Assembly: GCF_000016285.1 (NCBI RefSeq)
Contig: NC_011981.1
Span: 567,776-631,775, forward strand
Source: Allorhizobium ampelinum S4
GTDB taxonomy: Bacteria > Pseudomonadota > Alphaproteobacteria > Rhizobiales > Rhizobiaceae
Direction: 5' to 3'
Length of the DNA stretch: 64,000 bases
Positions 27,119-34,935 of this stretch are shown piece after piece (the first letter of the stretch is position 1; each line of letters opens with the position of its first letter). The notes beneath the pieces are model-generated. The model had not been told where the DNA came from. It worked only from the letters and a program-made list of their open reading frames with translations, and made no database searches. Both the position numbers and the translations under genes were made by a program.

Positions 27119-28333
27119 ATGTCCATGCCCAAGCCAATGATTGCCGACCGTCTCAAGAATGTCGCGGTTTCCGCTTCCGCAGCCATGACGCAGCGTGCCC
27201 GCGAACTTGCCGCCCAGGGCATTGACGTTGTATCCCTCTCATCTGGCGAGCCGGATTTTGCCACCCCCGCCCACGCCATTGAAGCTGCGCATGCGGCAGC
27301 GCTGGCTGGTGACACCAAATATCCGCCGCTGGATGGCACCGCTGCCTTGCGCGCTGCCATTTCCCGCAAATTCAAGCGCGAAAACAGCTTGGACTATGAC
27401 CCAAGCCAGATTGTTGTCGCAGGTGGTGGCAAGCAGGTGATTTTCAATGCGGTGATGGCCACCTGCAATCCCGGCGACGAAGTGGTGATCCCCACGCCAT
27501 CGTGGATCAGCTATGCCGATATCGTACGCTTTGCAGGCGGTGTGCCGGTTCCCGTGGAATGCCCGCAGCAGAATGGTTTCAAGCTGCGCGCCGAAGACCT
27601 TGAGGCGGCCATTACGCCCAAAACCAAATGGCTGTTTTTGAACTTCCCCAACAATCCCACAGGTGCCGCCTGCTCGCGCCAGGATATGGCCGCAATTGCC
27701 GAAGTGATGCTGCGTCATCCCGACGTCTGGATCATGACCGACGACATCTATGAACACCTGATCTACGACGGCTTTGAATTTTGCACCATCGCCGAAGTTG
27801 AACCACGCCTCTATGACCGCGTGCTGACGGTAAACGGCGCCTCAAAGGCCTATGCCATGACTGGTTGGCGTCTTGGCTATTGCGGTGGCCCGAAGGATCT
27901 CATCAAGGCAATCAGCAATGTCAACGGCCAGAACGCGGGCGGTACATCCACCATCACTCAGGCCGCTGCCATGGCTGTTCTGGATGGTCCGCAGGATCTG
28001 TTGAAAGAACGCGCCAATATCTACAAGGGCCGTCGTGATTATGTGCTGTCGCGCCTTGCCGAGATTGATGGTCTGCGCGCCCATAAGCCTGAAGGTGCGT
28101 TTTACATCTTCCCCAGCATCGCTGGCCTGATTGGCAAAACCACCAAGGGTGGCCGCAAGATTGAAAACGACGCCGATTTCGTCTCGGCCCTGATTGATGA
28201 GCAGCATGTTGCGACCGTTCAAGGTGCGGCCTATGGCATGAGCCCCTTCTTCCGCATTTCCTATGCCACCAGCATGGAACGGCTTACAGCGGGCTGTGAC
28301 CGGATTGCGCAATTCTGCAAGGATATGAAGTAA
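27119..28333 (+). CDS. Class I aminotransferase (aspartate aminotransferase-like)
   Basis: 404 residues, fold-type I PLP enzyme: SSGEPDFATPAH near 40, NFPNNPTGA near 180, DDIYEHLIYDG near 205, and the PLP lysine in NGASKAYAMTGWRLGY near 240. It resembles the aspartate aminotransferases of alphaproteobacteria (AatA group). It follows PxpA and ends at a strong terminator. Because 5-oxoprolinase yields glutamate, transamination of that glutamate is a sensible coupled step, but this is inference from position. The gene is intact. Confidence 0.92.
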   Translation: MSMPKPMIADRLKNVAVSASAAMTQRARELAAQGIDVVSLSSGEPDFATPAHAIEAAHAAALAGDTKYPPLDGTAALRAAISRKFKRENSLDYDPSQIVVAGGGKQVIFNAVMATCNPGDEVVIPTPSWISYADIVRFAGGVPVPVECPQQNGFKLRAEDLEAAITPKTKWLFLNFPNNPTGAACSRQDMAAIAEVMLRHPDVWIMTDDIYEHLIYDGFEFCTIAEVEPRLYDRVLTVNGASKAYAMTGWRLGYCGGPKDLIKAISNVNGQNAGGTSTITQAAAMAVLDGPQDLLKERANIYKGRRDYVLSRLAEIDGLRAHKPEGAFYIFPSIAGLIGKTTKGGRKIENDADFVSALIDEQHVATVQGAAYGMSPFFRISYATSMERLTAGCDRIAQFCKDMK

Positions 28334-28358
28334 TCTTGGCCATGTAGAAAATATTGCA

Positions 28359-28382
28359 CCATGCATCCCAACGGATGCATGG
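28359..28382. terminator. Bidirectional terminator between convergent genes
   Basis: Perfect ten-base arms CCATGCATCC and GGATGCATGG around a CAAC loop. It sits between the aminotransferase stop and the convergent LysR gene stop. Confidence 0.7.
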
Positions 28383-28397
28383 CGCGCATAAACCGCT

Positions 28398-29303
28398 CTA
28401 ATTCTTCAACTGCCGCGTCAAACGCAGCAAAATATCCCTGACGGCCACGGCTGAGTCTGACAATTGCGCGTGTTCAGACACACAGAGTGACAGGGTTTCT
28501 TCAATCTGCGGCGACAGGGTGCGGCAGATGATCTGGCTGCTTGCCTCTGCGGTGATGCGATCAGCCACCGCCTTGGGCATGATAGTTGCCCCAACACCGC
28601 CACTGACTGCCCGCGTCAGGGTGCGAATAACCTCTACCTCGCCAATCACGTTCAGCTTGGTACGGCTGCGGGCAAAGGCCATATCCACGGCACGGCGCAC
28701 AAAATTATACGGCGGCGGCAGCAGAAAAGGCAGCTCTTCCAGATTGGCGACCGAGAGCGGCTTGTCATCGGCCTCAATGCCAAAATCCTCATGGGCCACC
28801 AGAAAGAAATCTTCGCGCAGTAAAGGATCGAAGTGAACACCCTTCATGGGTCCGGTGCCGTGGATGAGGGCGATTTCAAGCTTGTTGTTCATCAACATTT
28901 GGCTATAGGCCTGCCCCACGCTTTCGGTCAGATGCAGCACAATGCCCGGATAAAGCCTGCGTGTTTCCGCCAGCAACTCAAACGAGAGCGTTGCCGCGCT
29001 GCTAAACGGAGCCAGACCCACCGAGACCCGCCCGGCCAAATGCTTGCCTGCGGCCAGCACATCGGCATGGGCCTGATCCATCTGCCGCAGAATCATCTGC
29101 GCATGACGATAGACTTGCGCGCCCGCATCGGTCATCACCACGCCTTGCTGGCTGCGCAGCAAAAGCTTCGTGCCGAAATGTTCTTCCAGCGAGGCAAGTT
29201 GCTGGCTCAAGGCGGGCTGAGCGATATGCAGAATATCGGCCGCACGGGTAATGCTGCCTGTATCGACAATCACGATGAAGGATTTGAAGCGCCTGATATC
29301 CAT
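28398..29303 (-). CDS. LysR-family regulator, NAC-like
   Basis: 301 residues: N-terminal winged HTH (FIVIVDTGSITRAADILHIAQPALSQQLASLE) and a substrate-binding-like effector domain with VEVIRTLTRAVSGGVGATIMPKA. The pattern resembles the nitrogen assimilation control protein NAC. It is divergent from the SDR-transporter operon, and the intergenic region holds an ATA-N9-TAT dyad, the NAC-type recognition sequence. The inferred role is control of the SDR/amino acid transporter genes and perhaps the convergent Pxp operon in response to nitrogen supply or a catabolite. Confidence 0.9.
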   Translation of the reverse strand: MDIRRFKSFIVIVDTGSITRAADILHIAQPALSQQLASLEEHFGTKLLLRSQQGVVMTDAGAQVYRHAQMILRQMDQAHADVLAAGKHLAGRVSVGLAPFSSAATLSFELLAETRRLYPGIVLHLTESVGQAYSQMLMNNKLEIALIHGTGPMKGVHFDPLLREDFFLVAHEDFGIEADDKPLSVANLEELPFLLPPPYNFVRRAVDMAFARSRTKLNVIGEVEVIRTLTRAVSGGVGATIMPKAVADRITAEASSQIICRTLSPQIEETLSLCVSEHAQLSDSAVAVRDILLRLTRQLKN

Positions 29304-29451
29304 GGGGGAAGTAAACTCGAATTCTATGGGGTCAAGCCTTCACACTATGCAGCAGCCGTCACGCCGTAAATGGATAAAACAAGGTTTTGAGCTGGCTTTG
29401 GCGGGTTGTGCGATCATGAAGACCAGTTTTTGGGCAATTGCCACCAAGCTC

Positions 29452-29466
29452 ATAAGATAGGCTTAT
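29452..29466. promoter_or_regulatory. LysR/NAC-type operator (ATA-N9-TAT; T-N11-A dyad)
   Basis: ATAAG, ATAGG spacer, CTTAT: a perfect five-base dyad that fits both the general LysR T-N11-A box and the NAC ATA-N9-TAT consensus. It lies about 77 bases before the SDR start in the LysR/SDR divergent region. A second weaker dyad, ATAAT-N4-ATTAT, is at 29477-29490. Confidence 0.6.
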
Positions 29467-29542
29467 CACTCCACATATAATCGGCATTATCGCTCAGACT
29501 AAAGCTTCGCTAGTCTTTCCCAAGAACAAAAGAGGACGTCAG

Positions 29543-30295
29543 ATGCCATTTTCGGATTACAAAACTGCGCTTGTCACTGGCGCATCCTCCGGGATCGGAG
29601 CCGCTATTGTGGAGCGGCTGTGCGCTGAGAATGTTGAAGTGCATGCGGTTGCCAGAAGTGGTGATCTCCTCAAACAGCTTTCCGAGAAAACCGGCTGCAT
29701 TGCCCATGTGATTGACGTCACGGATCGCGCCGCTCTGGCGGACCTCACATCCAAAATTCCATTTGATATTCTCGTCAATAATGCCGGTGTTGACCGTCCA
29801 AAGAAGTTTCTGGAAGCAGAAGACGGCGATATTGACCTGCTGGTGGATGTGAACCTGCGGGCTGTCTTGCATCTGTGCCGCATGGTTGTGCCGGGCATGG
29901 TGGCGCGCGATCGTGGCCACGTTATCAACATCTCATCCATCGCCGCTCAGTATAATTTCGGTGGAAATTCCTCCTATCACGCTACCAAGGCTGGCGTCAG
30001 CATGCTGTCCAACCAGTTGCGCATTGATGCCTTTGGCAAGCGCGTGCGGGTCACGGAAATCTGCCCCGGCCGCGTTGCAACCGATATTTTCACCCATGTC
30101 CACGGTGATGACCCTTCAGTGCGTGAGCGCTTTATTGATGGCTTTGAATTGCCACAGGCGTCCGACATTGCCGATGCCATTGCCTTTGCCATTGCCGCAC
30201 CCATTGCCGTTAACATCGGCCATATGGAAATCACCCCCACCCTACAAGTGATGGGCGGATTGCAGACGGCCAAGCCGGAGGAGCGGAAGCCTTGA
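29543..30295 (+). CDS. Short-chain dehydrogenase/reductase
   Basis: 250 residues, classical SDR: cofactor motif TGASSGIG at residues 13-20, NNAG near 85, and the catalytic Ser-Tyr-Lys set in NISSIAAQYNFGGNSSYHATKAG (about 135-160). It begins an operon with two ABC permeases, an ATPase and a binding protein; its stop overlaps the TTG start of the first permease. It resembles serine/3-hydroxy acid dehydrogenases, but the substrate is unknown. Its position suggests it acts on the compound imported by the transporter. Confidence 0.9.
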   Translation: MPFSDYKTALVTGASSGIGAAIVERLCAENVEVHAVARSGDLLKQLSEKTGCIAHVIDVTDRAALADLTSKIPFDILVNNAGVDRPKKFLEAEDGDIDLLVDVNLRAVLHLCRMVVPGMVARDRGHVINISSIAAQYNFGGNSSYHATKAGVSMLSNQLRIDAFGKRVRVTEICPGRVATDIFTHVHGDDPSVRERFIDGFELPQASDIADAIAFAIAAPIAVNIGHMEITPTLQVMGGLQTAKPEERKP

Positions 30296-30999
30296 AGGGG
30301 TTCGATCTCTCAGCAATTCTTGGCAATCCAGACTATGTCTCCATGCTGCTGCACGGCATAGAGATGACCTTCATTATCGCCATTGGCTCATGGGTTTTGG
30401 CGATGACACTTGCGGTTTTACTGCTGGCGCTGCGGTTTTCGCCGGGCGGTATCGGCAATGCCATTGTCACGGCCTATGTTTCCTATCACCGCAATGTGCC
30501 AACGCTTGTGCAGCTGGTGCTGTGGTATTTTGGCATTTTCACCCTGATGCCCAGCGGCCTCAGCGCATGGCTGGTCAATCACAATGCCGAAACCATCTTT
30601 GCGGTTATCGGTCTTGGCCTGTGTCAGGCCGCTTACTTCAGCGAAGACCTGCGCTCAGGCCTGCGCTCCATCAGCCCAGGCCAGATGGAAGCGGCCCGCG
30701 CCTTGGGCCACGGCTATCTCTCGGCCATGCGTTACGTGATGATTCCGCAAGGGGTGCGCAATGCACTGCCACCGCTGATCAATCATACGGTATCGCTGTT
30801 TAAAAACAGCAGTCTTGCGATTGTTGTTGGTGCGTCAGAGCTTACCCATGCCGTGAAGGAAATCGAAAACATCACCTTCAGAACATTTGAGAGCTATCTG
30901 ATTGGCACGGTGCTGTATCTGTTCTTTTCTCTGCTGATCATGGCAGGCGGCGCGTATCTGCAGTGGCGCGTTGATCATGCAAGGGGTGTGCGGGCATGA
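30292..30999 (+). CDS. Polar amino acid ABC transporter permease (first)
   Basis: 235 residues with a TTG start at 30292 overlapping the SDR stop (TTGA) and preceded by GGAGGAGCGG. This is a His/Glu/Gln/Arg-type permease: several transmembrane helices and the EAA loop, here EAARALGHGYLSAMRYVMIPQG near 130-150, which contacts the ATPase. It forms the membrane channel with the next gene, with which it overlaps by four bases (ATGA). Confidence 0.93.
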   Translation: MKGFDLSAILGNPDYVSMLLHGIEMTFIIAIGSWVLAMTLAVLLLALRFSPGGIGNAIVTAYVSYHRNVPTLVQLVLWYFGIFTLMPSGLSAWLVNHNAETIFAVIGLGLCQAAYFSEDLRSGLRSISPGQMEAARALGHGYLSAMRYVMIPQGVRNALPPLINHTVSLFKNSSLAIVVGASELTHAVKEIENITFRTFESYLIGTVLYLFFSLLIMAGGAYLQWRVDHARGVRA

Positions 31000-31748
31000 T
31001 CCACGACATCATCAAGATTGTGCAGGACTATTGGTTGCTGTTGTTGATCGGCCAATATCCCAATGGCCCGCTCGGTGGCCTTGCCAACACGCTGATCCTA
31101 TCGGTTTTCAGCATCGCGCTGGCCTTTCCCCTCAGCATTCTTTTGGCCCTTGCGCGCATGTCCAAATGGCGCACGCTGCGCTGGCCGGTCACGTTCCTCG
31201 TCTATGTCACCCGTGGCGTGCCGTTGCTGATGTTGATTTTGTGGTGCTATTTTCTGGTGCCGCTGCTCACGGGGGCCGATGTGCCAAGCTTTATCACCAT
31301 GCTGACAACGCTGGTGGTGTATCAAAGCTGCTTTCTCAGCGAAGTTGTGCGAAGCGGCATTGTTGCGCTGGGCCATGGACAGATGGAAGCCGCCAAGGCC
31401 CTTGGGCACAGCTATCCCAGCGCCATGCGCTATGTGGTTTTGCCGCAGGCGCTGTACAATGTCATTCCCAGCATCCTGTCTACCTTCGTCTCAACCATCA
31501 AGGACACAACACTGGGCTCTGTCATCAATGTGCCGGACCTGACCTTTGCTGCCAATCAGGTCAACAATGATCTGCTGACCCAGCCGTTTCAGGTCTACCT
31601 GATCCTTGCCCTGATCTATTACGTGATTTGCTGGAGCCTGACCCATGCCGCCAAACGATTGGAGGGCAGCATCTCCCGCCGCCGTGCCGGTCTGTCCGGC
31701 AAAGGTGAAGACGCCCCCAGCATCACGCCCCAACTTGTCTCGGAGTAG
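30996..31748 (+). CDS. Polar amino acid ABC transporter permease (second)
   Basis: 250 residues, same family as the preceding permease. The membrane helices are clear, and the EAA loop reads [22 protein letters not shown] near 132-152. Start overlaps the previous stop by four bases; the ATPase gene begins 5 bases after its stop. Heterodimeric channel formation with the first permease is the family norm. Confidence 0.93.
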   Translation: MIHDIIKIVQDYWLLLLIGQYPNGPLGGLANTLILSVFSIALAFPLSILLALARMSKWRTLRWPVTFLVYVTRGVPLLMLILWCYFLVPLLTGADVPSFITMLTTLVVYQSCFLSEVVRSGIVALGHGQMEAAKALGHSYPSAMRYVVLPQALYNVIPSILSTFVSTIKDTTLGSVINVPDLTFAANQVNNDLLTQPFQVYLILALIYYVICWSLTHAAKRLEGSISRRRAGLSGKGEDAPSITPQLVSE

Positions 31749-31753
31749 AAGCC

Positions 31754-32521
31754 ATGCCCTTATCCAAGCCAGCCATTGAAAAGCAGCAAACCATTACGCT
31801 GTCCAAGGTTCGCAAGAGCTATGGCAATTACGAGGTGCTGAAAGGTGTTGATGCCCATGTCAACCGGGGCGAGGTTGTTGTCATCTGCGGGCCGTCGGGA
31901 TCTGGCAAATCCACCCTGATCCGCACGATCAATCGCCTTGAGGAAATCAGCAGCGGCTCGATCTCCTTTGAGGGGCAGGAGGTGCATGTGCCGATGCGCA
32001 CAAAGCAGCTCAATGCCCTGCGCAGCCAGATTGGCTTTGTATTCCAGAGCTTTAACCTGTTTCCGCATCTGTCCGTTGTCGATAACGTCGCCATGTCGCC
32101 CGTGCGGGTCAAAGGCGTGGCCCCCGACGTGGCCCATGATAAAGCCATTCGGTTGCTGGATCGGGTTGGCCTTGCCGACAAAGCCAATGCCTATCCGGCG
32201 CAATTGTCGGGTGGCCAGCAGCAGCGTGTGGCCATTGCCCGCGCACTCGCCATGGAACCTCCAGTGATGCTGTTTGATGAACCCACCAGCGCGCTGGACC
32301 CGGAAATGGTCGGCGAAGTGCTGGCGGTGATGAAAAGCCTTGCCGCCGATGGCATGACCATGATGTGCGTGACCCATGAAATGGGCTTTGCCCGCGATGT
32401 GGCCGACCACATCTGGTTTATCGATGCCGGGCAAATTCTGGAAATAGCACCACCGGAAACCTTCTTCACCAATCCCACCCATCCCCGCGCCCAGCGTTTT
32501 CTCTCGGAACTGCGCCACTAA
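31754..32521 (+). CDS. Polar amino acid ABC transporter ATPase
   Basis: 255 residues with all nucleotide-binding motifs: Walker [10 protein letters not shown] near 45, Q-loop [11 protein letters not shown] near 95, signature [15 protein letters not shown] near 150, Walker [14 protein letters not shown] near 172, and the H-loop [10 protein letters not shown] near 208. It belongs to the GlnQ/HisP/ArtP group that energises amino acid uptake. It lies in the SDR-permease-ATPase-binding protein operon. Confidence 0.95.
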   Translation: MPLSKPAIEKQQTITLSKVRKSYGNYEVLKGVDAHVNRGEVVVICGPSGSGKSTLIRTINRLEEISSGSISFEGQEVHVPMRTKQLNALRSQIGFVFQSFNLFPHLSVVDNVAMSPVRVKGVAPDVAHDKAIRLLDRVGLADKANAYPAQLSGGQQQRVAIARALAMEPPVMLFDEPTSALDPEMVGEVLAVMKSLAADGMTMMCVTHEMGFARDVADHIWFIDAGQILEIAPPETFFTNPTHPRAQRFLSELRH

Positions 32522-32594
32522 AAGCCAGCTTTAGAGAAGGGCAAATAGGACCAAACAACCACTCACATCACAATAAAAACCAAGGAGAACAGCA

Positions 32595-33434
32595 ATGAAC
32601 ATGAAATGCATCACATTAGGCTTGGCGCTTGCCGCCACCACCGCCATTGCAGCCCCTGCAAGCGCCGATCAGCTGGCCGATATCATGGCGGCCAAGACCC
32701 TGCGTTGCGCAACCTTCGCCGATGTTCCCCCCTTTGCCTCTCCAGACCCAAAGACCCGCGAAATGGCTGGCTTTGACGTTGATCTGTGCAACGCCATTGC
32801 AGCCAAACTGGGCGTGAAGGCCGAAATCAAGCCGGTATCGGTGGAAGCCCGCGTGCCCGAAGTCAAGCTTGGCCGCGTCGACATCACCGTTGCCAATCTC
32901 GCCTACACTTTGAGCCGCGCCGAACAGATTCAGTTCAGCGATCCTTACTATCTCGCCAAGGAAATGCTGATTGTGCCTGCCGACACGGCTGGCAAGACAA
33001 AGGCTGATTTCTCCGGCAAGCGTTTGGCCTCCACCAAGGGTTCTACATCCGAGATGTCGATCAAGCTCAACAAGTCGGACCCGTTGACGTTTCAGGATAC
33101 GGCATCGGCCTATCTCGCCGTTCAGCAGGGCAAGGCTGAAGGCATGGTTGCCAACACCATGACCACCACCAAATTCGTCAACGAATCCCAGACCAAGGGC
33201 AAGAGGATGCGGATGATCGATGATCCGATGCTTTATCAGCCCATCGGTGTTGGCATGAAAAAGGACGAGCCAGCCCTGACCGCCAAGATCAACGATACGC
33301 TGCGCGCGCTGGATGCTGATGGCGAAATCAACAAAATCTGGAACAAATGGCTTGGCCCGGACACCGAATATAAAATGACCCGCACCGACAAGGTTGTGAA
33401 ATTGAGCGAATTGAAGTTCGACCCGATTCCATAA
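32595..33434 (+). CDS. Periplasmic amino acid-binding protein (family 3)
   Basis: 279 residues with a signal peptide ending at about residue 24 (APASA before DQLAD). The family 3 solute-binding pattern is clear: VPPFASPDPKTREMAGFDVDLCNAIAAKLG, then VDITVANLAYTLSRAEQIQFSDPYY near 95-115. It is preceded by AAGGAGAACAGCA. It supplies the substrate to the two permeases. Specificity is not readable by eye; pyroglutamate, glutamate or another polar amino acid fits the neighbouring Pxp genes. Confidence 0.93.
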   Translation: MNMKCITLGLALAATTAIAAPASADQLADIMAAKTLRCATFADVPPFASPDPKTREMAGFDVDLCNAIAAKLGVKAEIKPVSVEARVPEVKLGRVDITVANLAYTLSRAEQIQFSDPYYLAKEMLIVPADTAGKTKADFSGKRLASTKGSTSEMSIKLNKSDPLTFQDTASAYLAVQQGKAEGMVANTMTTTKFVNESQTKGKRMRMIDDPMLYQPIGVGMKKDEPALTAKINDTLRALDADGEINKIWNKWLGPDTEYKMTRTDKVVKLSELKFDPIP

Positions 33435-33469
33435 CCAATAACCCTAAACTTGATTGGGTATGTAATTCT

Positions 33470-33505
33470 CCTTCACCGGCATGACATCCGTCACGCCGGT
33501 GAAGG
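33470..33505 (+). terminator. Terminator of transporter operon
   Basis: CCTTCACCGGC and GCCGGTGAAGG arms (11 pairs) around a 14-base loop, 36 bases after the binding-protein stop. The tail is only modestly T-rich. Confidence 0.65.
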
Positions 33506-33646
33506 TGCTTTCGCAAAGATTCCAAGCCACCAACCCAATCCCAATTGCCAAGCTTTCAGTTATTGCAGCTAGGCCGCACACTCATAAACCGGGTTTGCAA
33601 ATCGGCCTGATTTTGATTCACTGAGGCCTTGATTTGGAGGCCTCTC

Positions 33647-34018
33647 ATGACCCGTCGCCGGTTTGATCTCACCGATTTCGAATGGACTGTCATCCAGCCC
33701 TTGTTGCCCAACAAGCCGCGTGGGGTGCCACGGGTTGACGACCGGCGGGTGATCAACGGCATCTTGTGGCGGTTTCGGACAGGTTCACCCTGGGCAGACG
33801 TTCCTGATCGATATGGTCCATATACAACCTGCTACAACCGGTTCGTGCGATGGCGAAAGGCGGGTGTCTGGGATCATGTTCTGGGCGAGATTTCCAAGGC
33901 TTTCGACGGCGATATCGTTATGATCGACAGCTCCTGTGTCCGTGTTCATCAACATGCGGCCACGGGAAAAAGGGGGATCAACACGATGGCTGCATGGGAC
34001 GTTCCCGTGGCGGCTTGA
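33647..34018 (+). CDS. IS5-family transposase, first frame (OrfA)
   Basis: About 123 residues from the ATG at 33647, preceded by TTTGGAGG. It opens with RRRFDLTDFEWTVIQPLLP and has the DUF4096-like N-terminal segment of IS427-type transposases, then IVMIDSSCVRVHQHA carrying the first catalytic aspartate. The frame ends soon after the A5G5 run at 33967-33976. A -1 slip in that run would join it to the second frame, as known for this group. Alone it lacks the last two catalytic residues. Confidence 0.85.
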   Translation: MTRRRFDLTDFEWTVIQPLLPNKPRGVPRVDDRRVINGILWRFRTGSPWADVPDRYGPYTTCYNRFVRWRKAGVWDHVLGEISKAFDGDIVMIDSSCVRVHQHAATGKRGINTMAAWDVPVAA

Positions 34019-34410
34019 CCACCAAAATCCACGCCGTTGTCGACGCCGATGGCCGACCGATCCGTCTCGCACTCACAGCCGGTCAAGCCCATGATGGTCG
34101 CATGGCAGAACCATTGTTACAGACAATCTCCAAGGGTGCGATCCTGCTGGCGGACAAGGCCTACGATACCAACGCGATCAGAGCATTTGCAAAGCAAAGG
34201 CAGGCATGGGCCAATATTCCTGCCAAGAGCAATCGGAAGGGAAGCTTCCCTTTCAGCCAATGGGTTTACCGACAGCGCAATCTCGTTGAGCGTTTCTTCA
34301 GCAAACTCAAACAGTTCAGAGGCATCGCAACCCGTTACGACAAAGACCCATTGAACTTTCTCGCCGCTGTCAAATTGGCAGCAGCAAGAATTTGGATCAG
34401 ATCGTTATGA
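33850..34410 (+). CDS. IS5-family transposase, second frame (OrfB)
   Basis: The functional part starts at about 33965, read by -1 frameshifting from OrfA. It gives MGRSRGGLTTKIHAVVDADG, ILLADKAYDT (second aspartate) and YRQRNLVERFFSKLKQFRGIATRYDK with the final glutamate. The stop overlaps the right terminal repeat. The two frames together appear complete, so the element may still be active. Confidence 0.82.
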   Translation: MAKGGCLGSCSGRDFQGFRRRYRYDRQLLCPCSSTCGHGKKGDQHDGCMGRSRGGLTTKIHAVVDADGRPIRLALTAGQAHDGRMAEPLLQTISKGAILLADKAYDTNAIRAFAKQRQAWANIPAKSNRKGSFPFSQWVYRQRNLVERFFSKLKQFRGIATRYDKDPLNFLAAVKLAAARIWIRSL

Positions 34411-34510
34411 GTCTACGGCCTAGAGGCCTCGCGCGCGATATCTTCAATCAAGAAGAGAGGGCGATGACCAGCCAGATTGTTCACTGCGCGGTCTATAATG
34501 CCCGCGTCCT

Positions 34511-34885
34511 CTATGCCTCCATCTGCGCAGCATTCTGATCCATTGCGACTTCAGTGGATAAGTCGTCAGCACTCGCAATGACTTCTCGGCTGCCGTTGTC
34601 GATAGCACCGGCCGCATCAGAGACAGCACACATAGTCTCGGAAAACTGGCTTAGAGCTGCGTCGAAATTGGCACGCAGCGTTTCGAACTCAGCAGCAAAG
34701 GGTTGAACAAGCTGAAAGGTGAGGTCGCCGCGATCGAACTGCGTCAGCCACAACTGGATGAGATTGGCTGAAACGCCGTAAGTTCGCTGCGCATCGCGCC
34801 GCCCAGTCACGCCGTTTCGAATATCCTGGCAAAGCTGCACCTTGAACGGCGTTGAATGTCGTCGATATGGACCTCGAAACTCCAT
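34511..34885 (-). pseudogene. Fused remnant: IS3-type OrfA fragment joined to chemotaxis receptor fragment
   Basis: The reverse strand from the ATG at 34885 reads MEFRGPYRRHSTPFKVQLCQ and SANLIQLWLTQFDRG, an HTH (transposase_8-type) N-terminal fragment. At about 34720 it passes in frame into GDLTFQLVQPFAAEFETLRA and SREVIASADDLS, the HAMP-to-signalling linker of a methyl-accepting chemotaxis protein. The receptor piece stops after about 70 codons, before its signalling hairpin. Neither half is complete, so this is a recombination scar even though the frame is open. Confidence 0.7.
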
Positions 34886-34935
34886 GCAAGGAACGTCGAC
34901 AATCGGATGACAGACGCTAAGATTGTCGTTGATGT

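Larger units (their letters stand above)
33569..34423 (+). mobile_element. IS5-family element, IS427-type
   Basis: About 855 bases bounded by imperfect 19-base terminal inverted repeats: 33569-33587 and 34405-34423, both CTAGGCCG-three bases-ACTCATAA, differing only in the three central bases. The outer CTAG suggests insertion at a TA/CTAG target, as known for IS427-type elements. It encodes a transposase split over two overlapping frames. It lies after the transporter operon, next to a degraded region. Confidence 0.85.
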
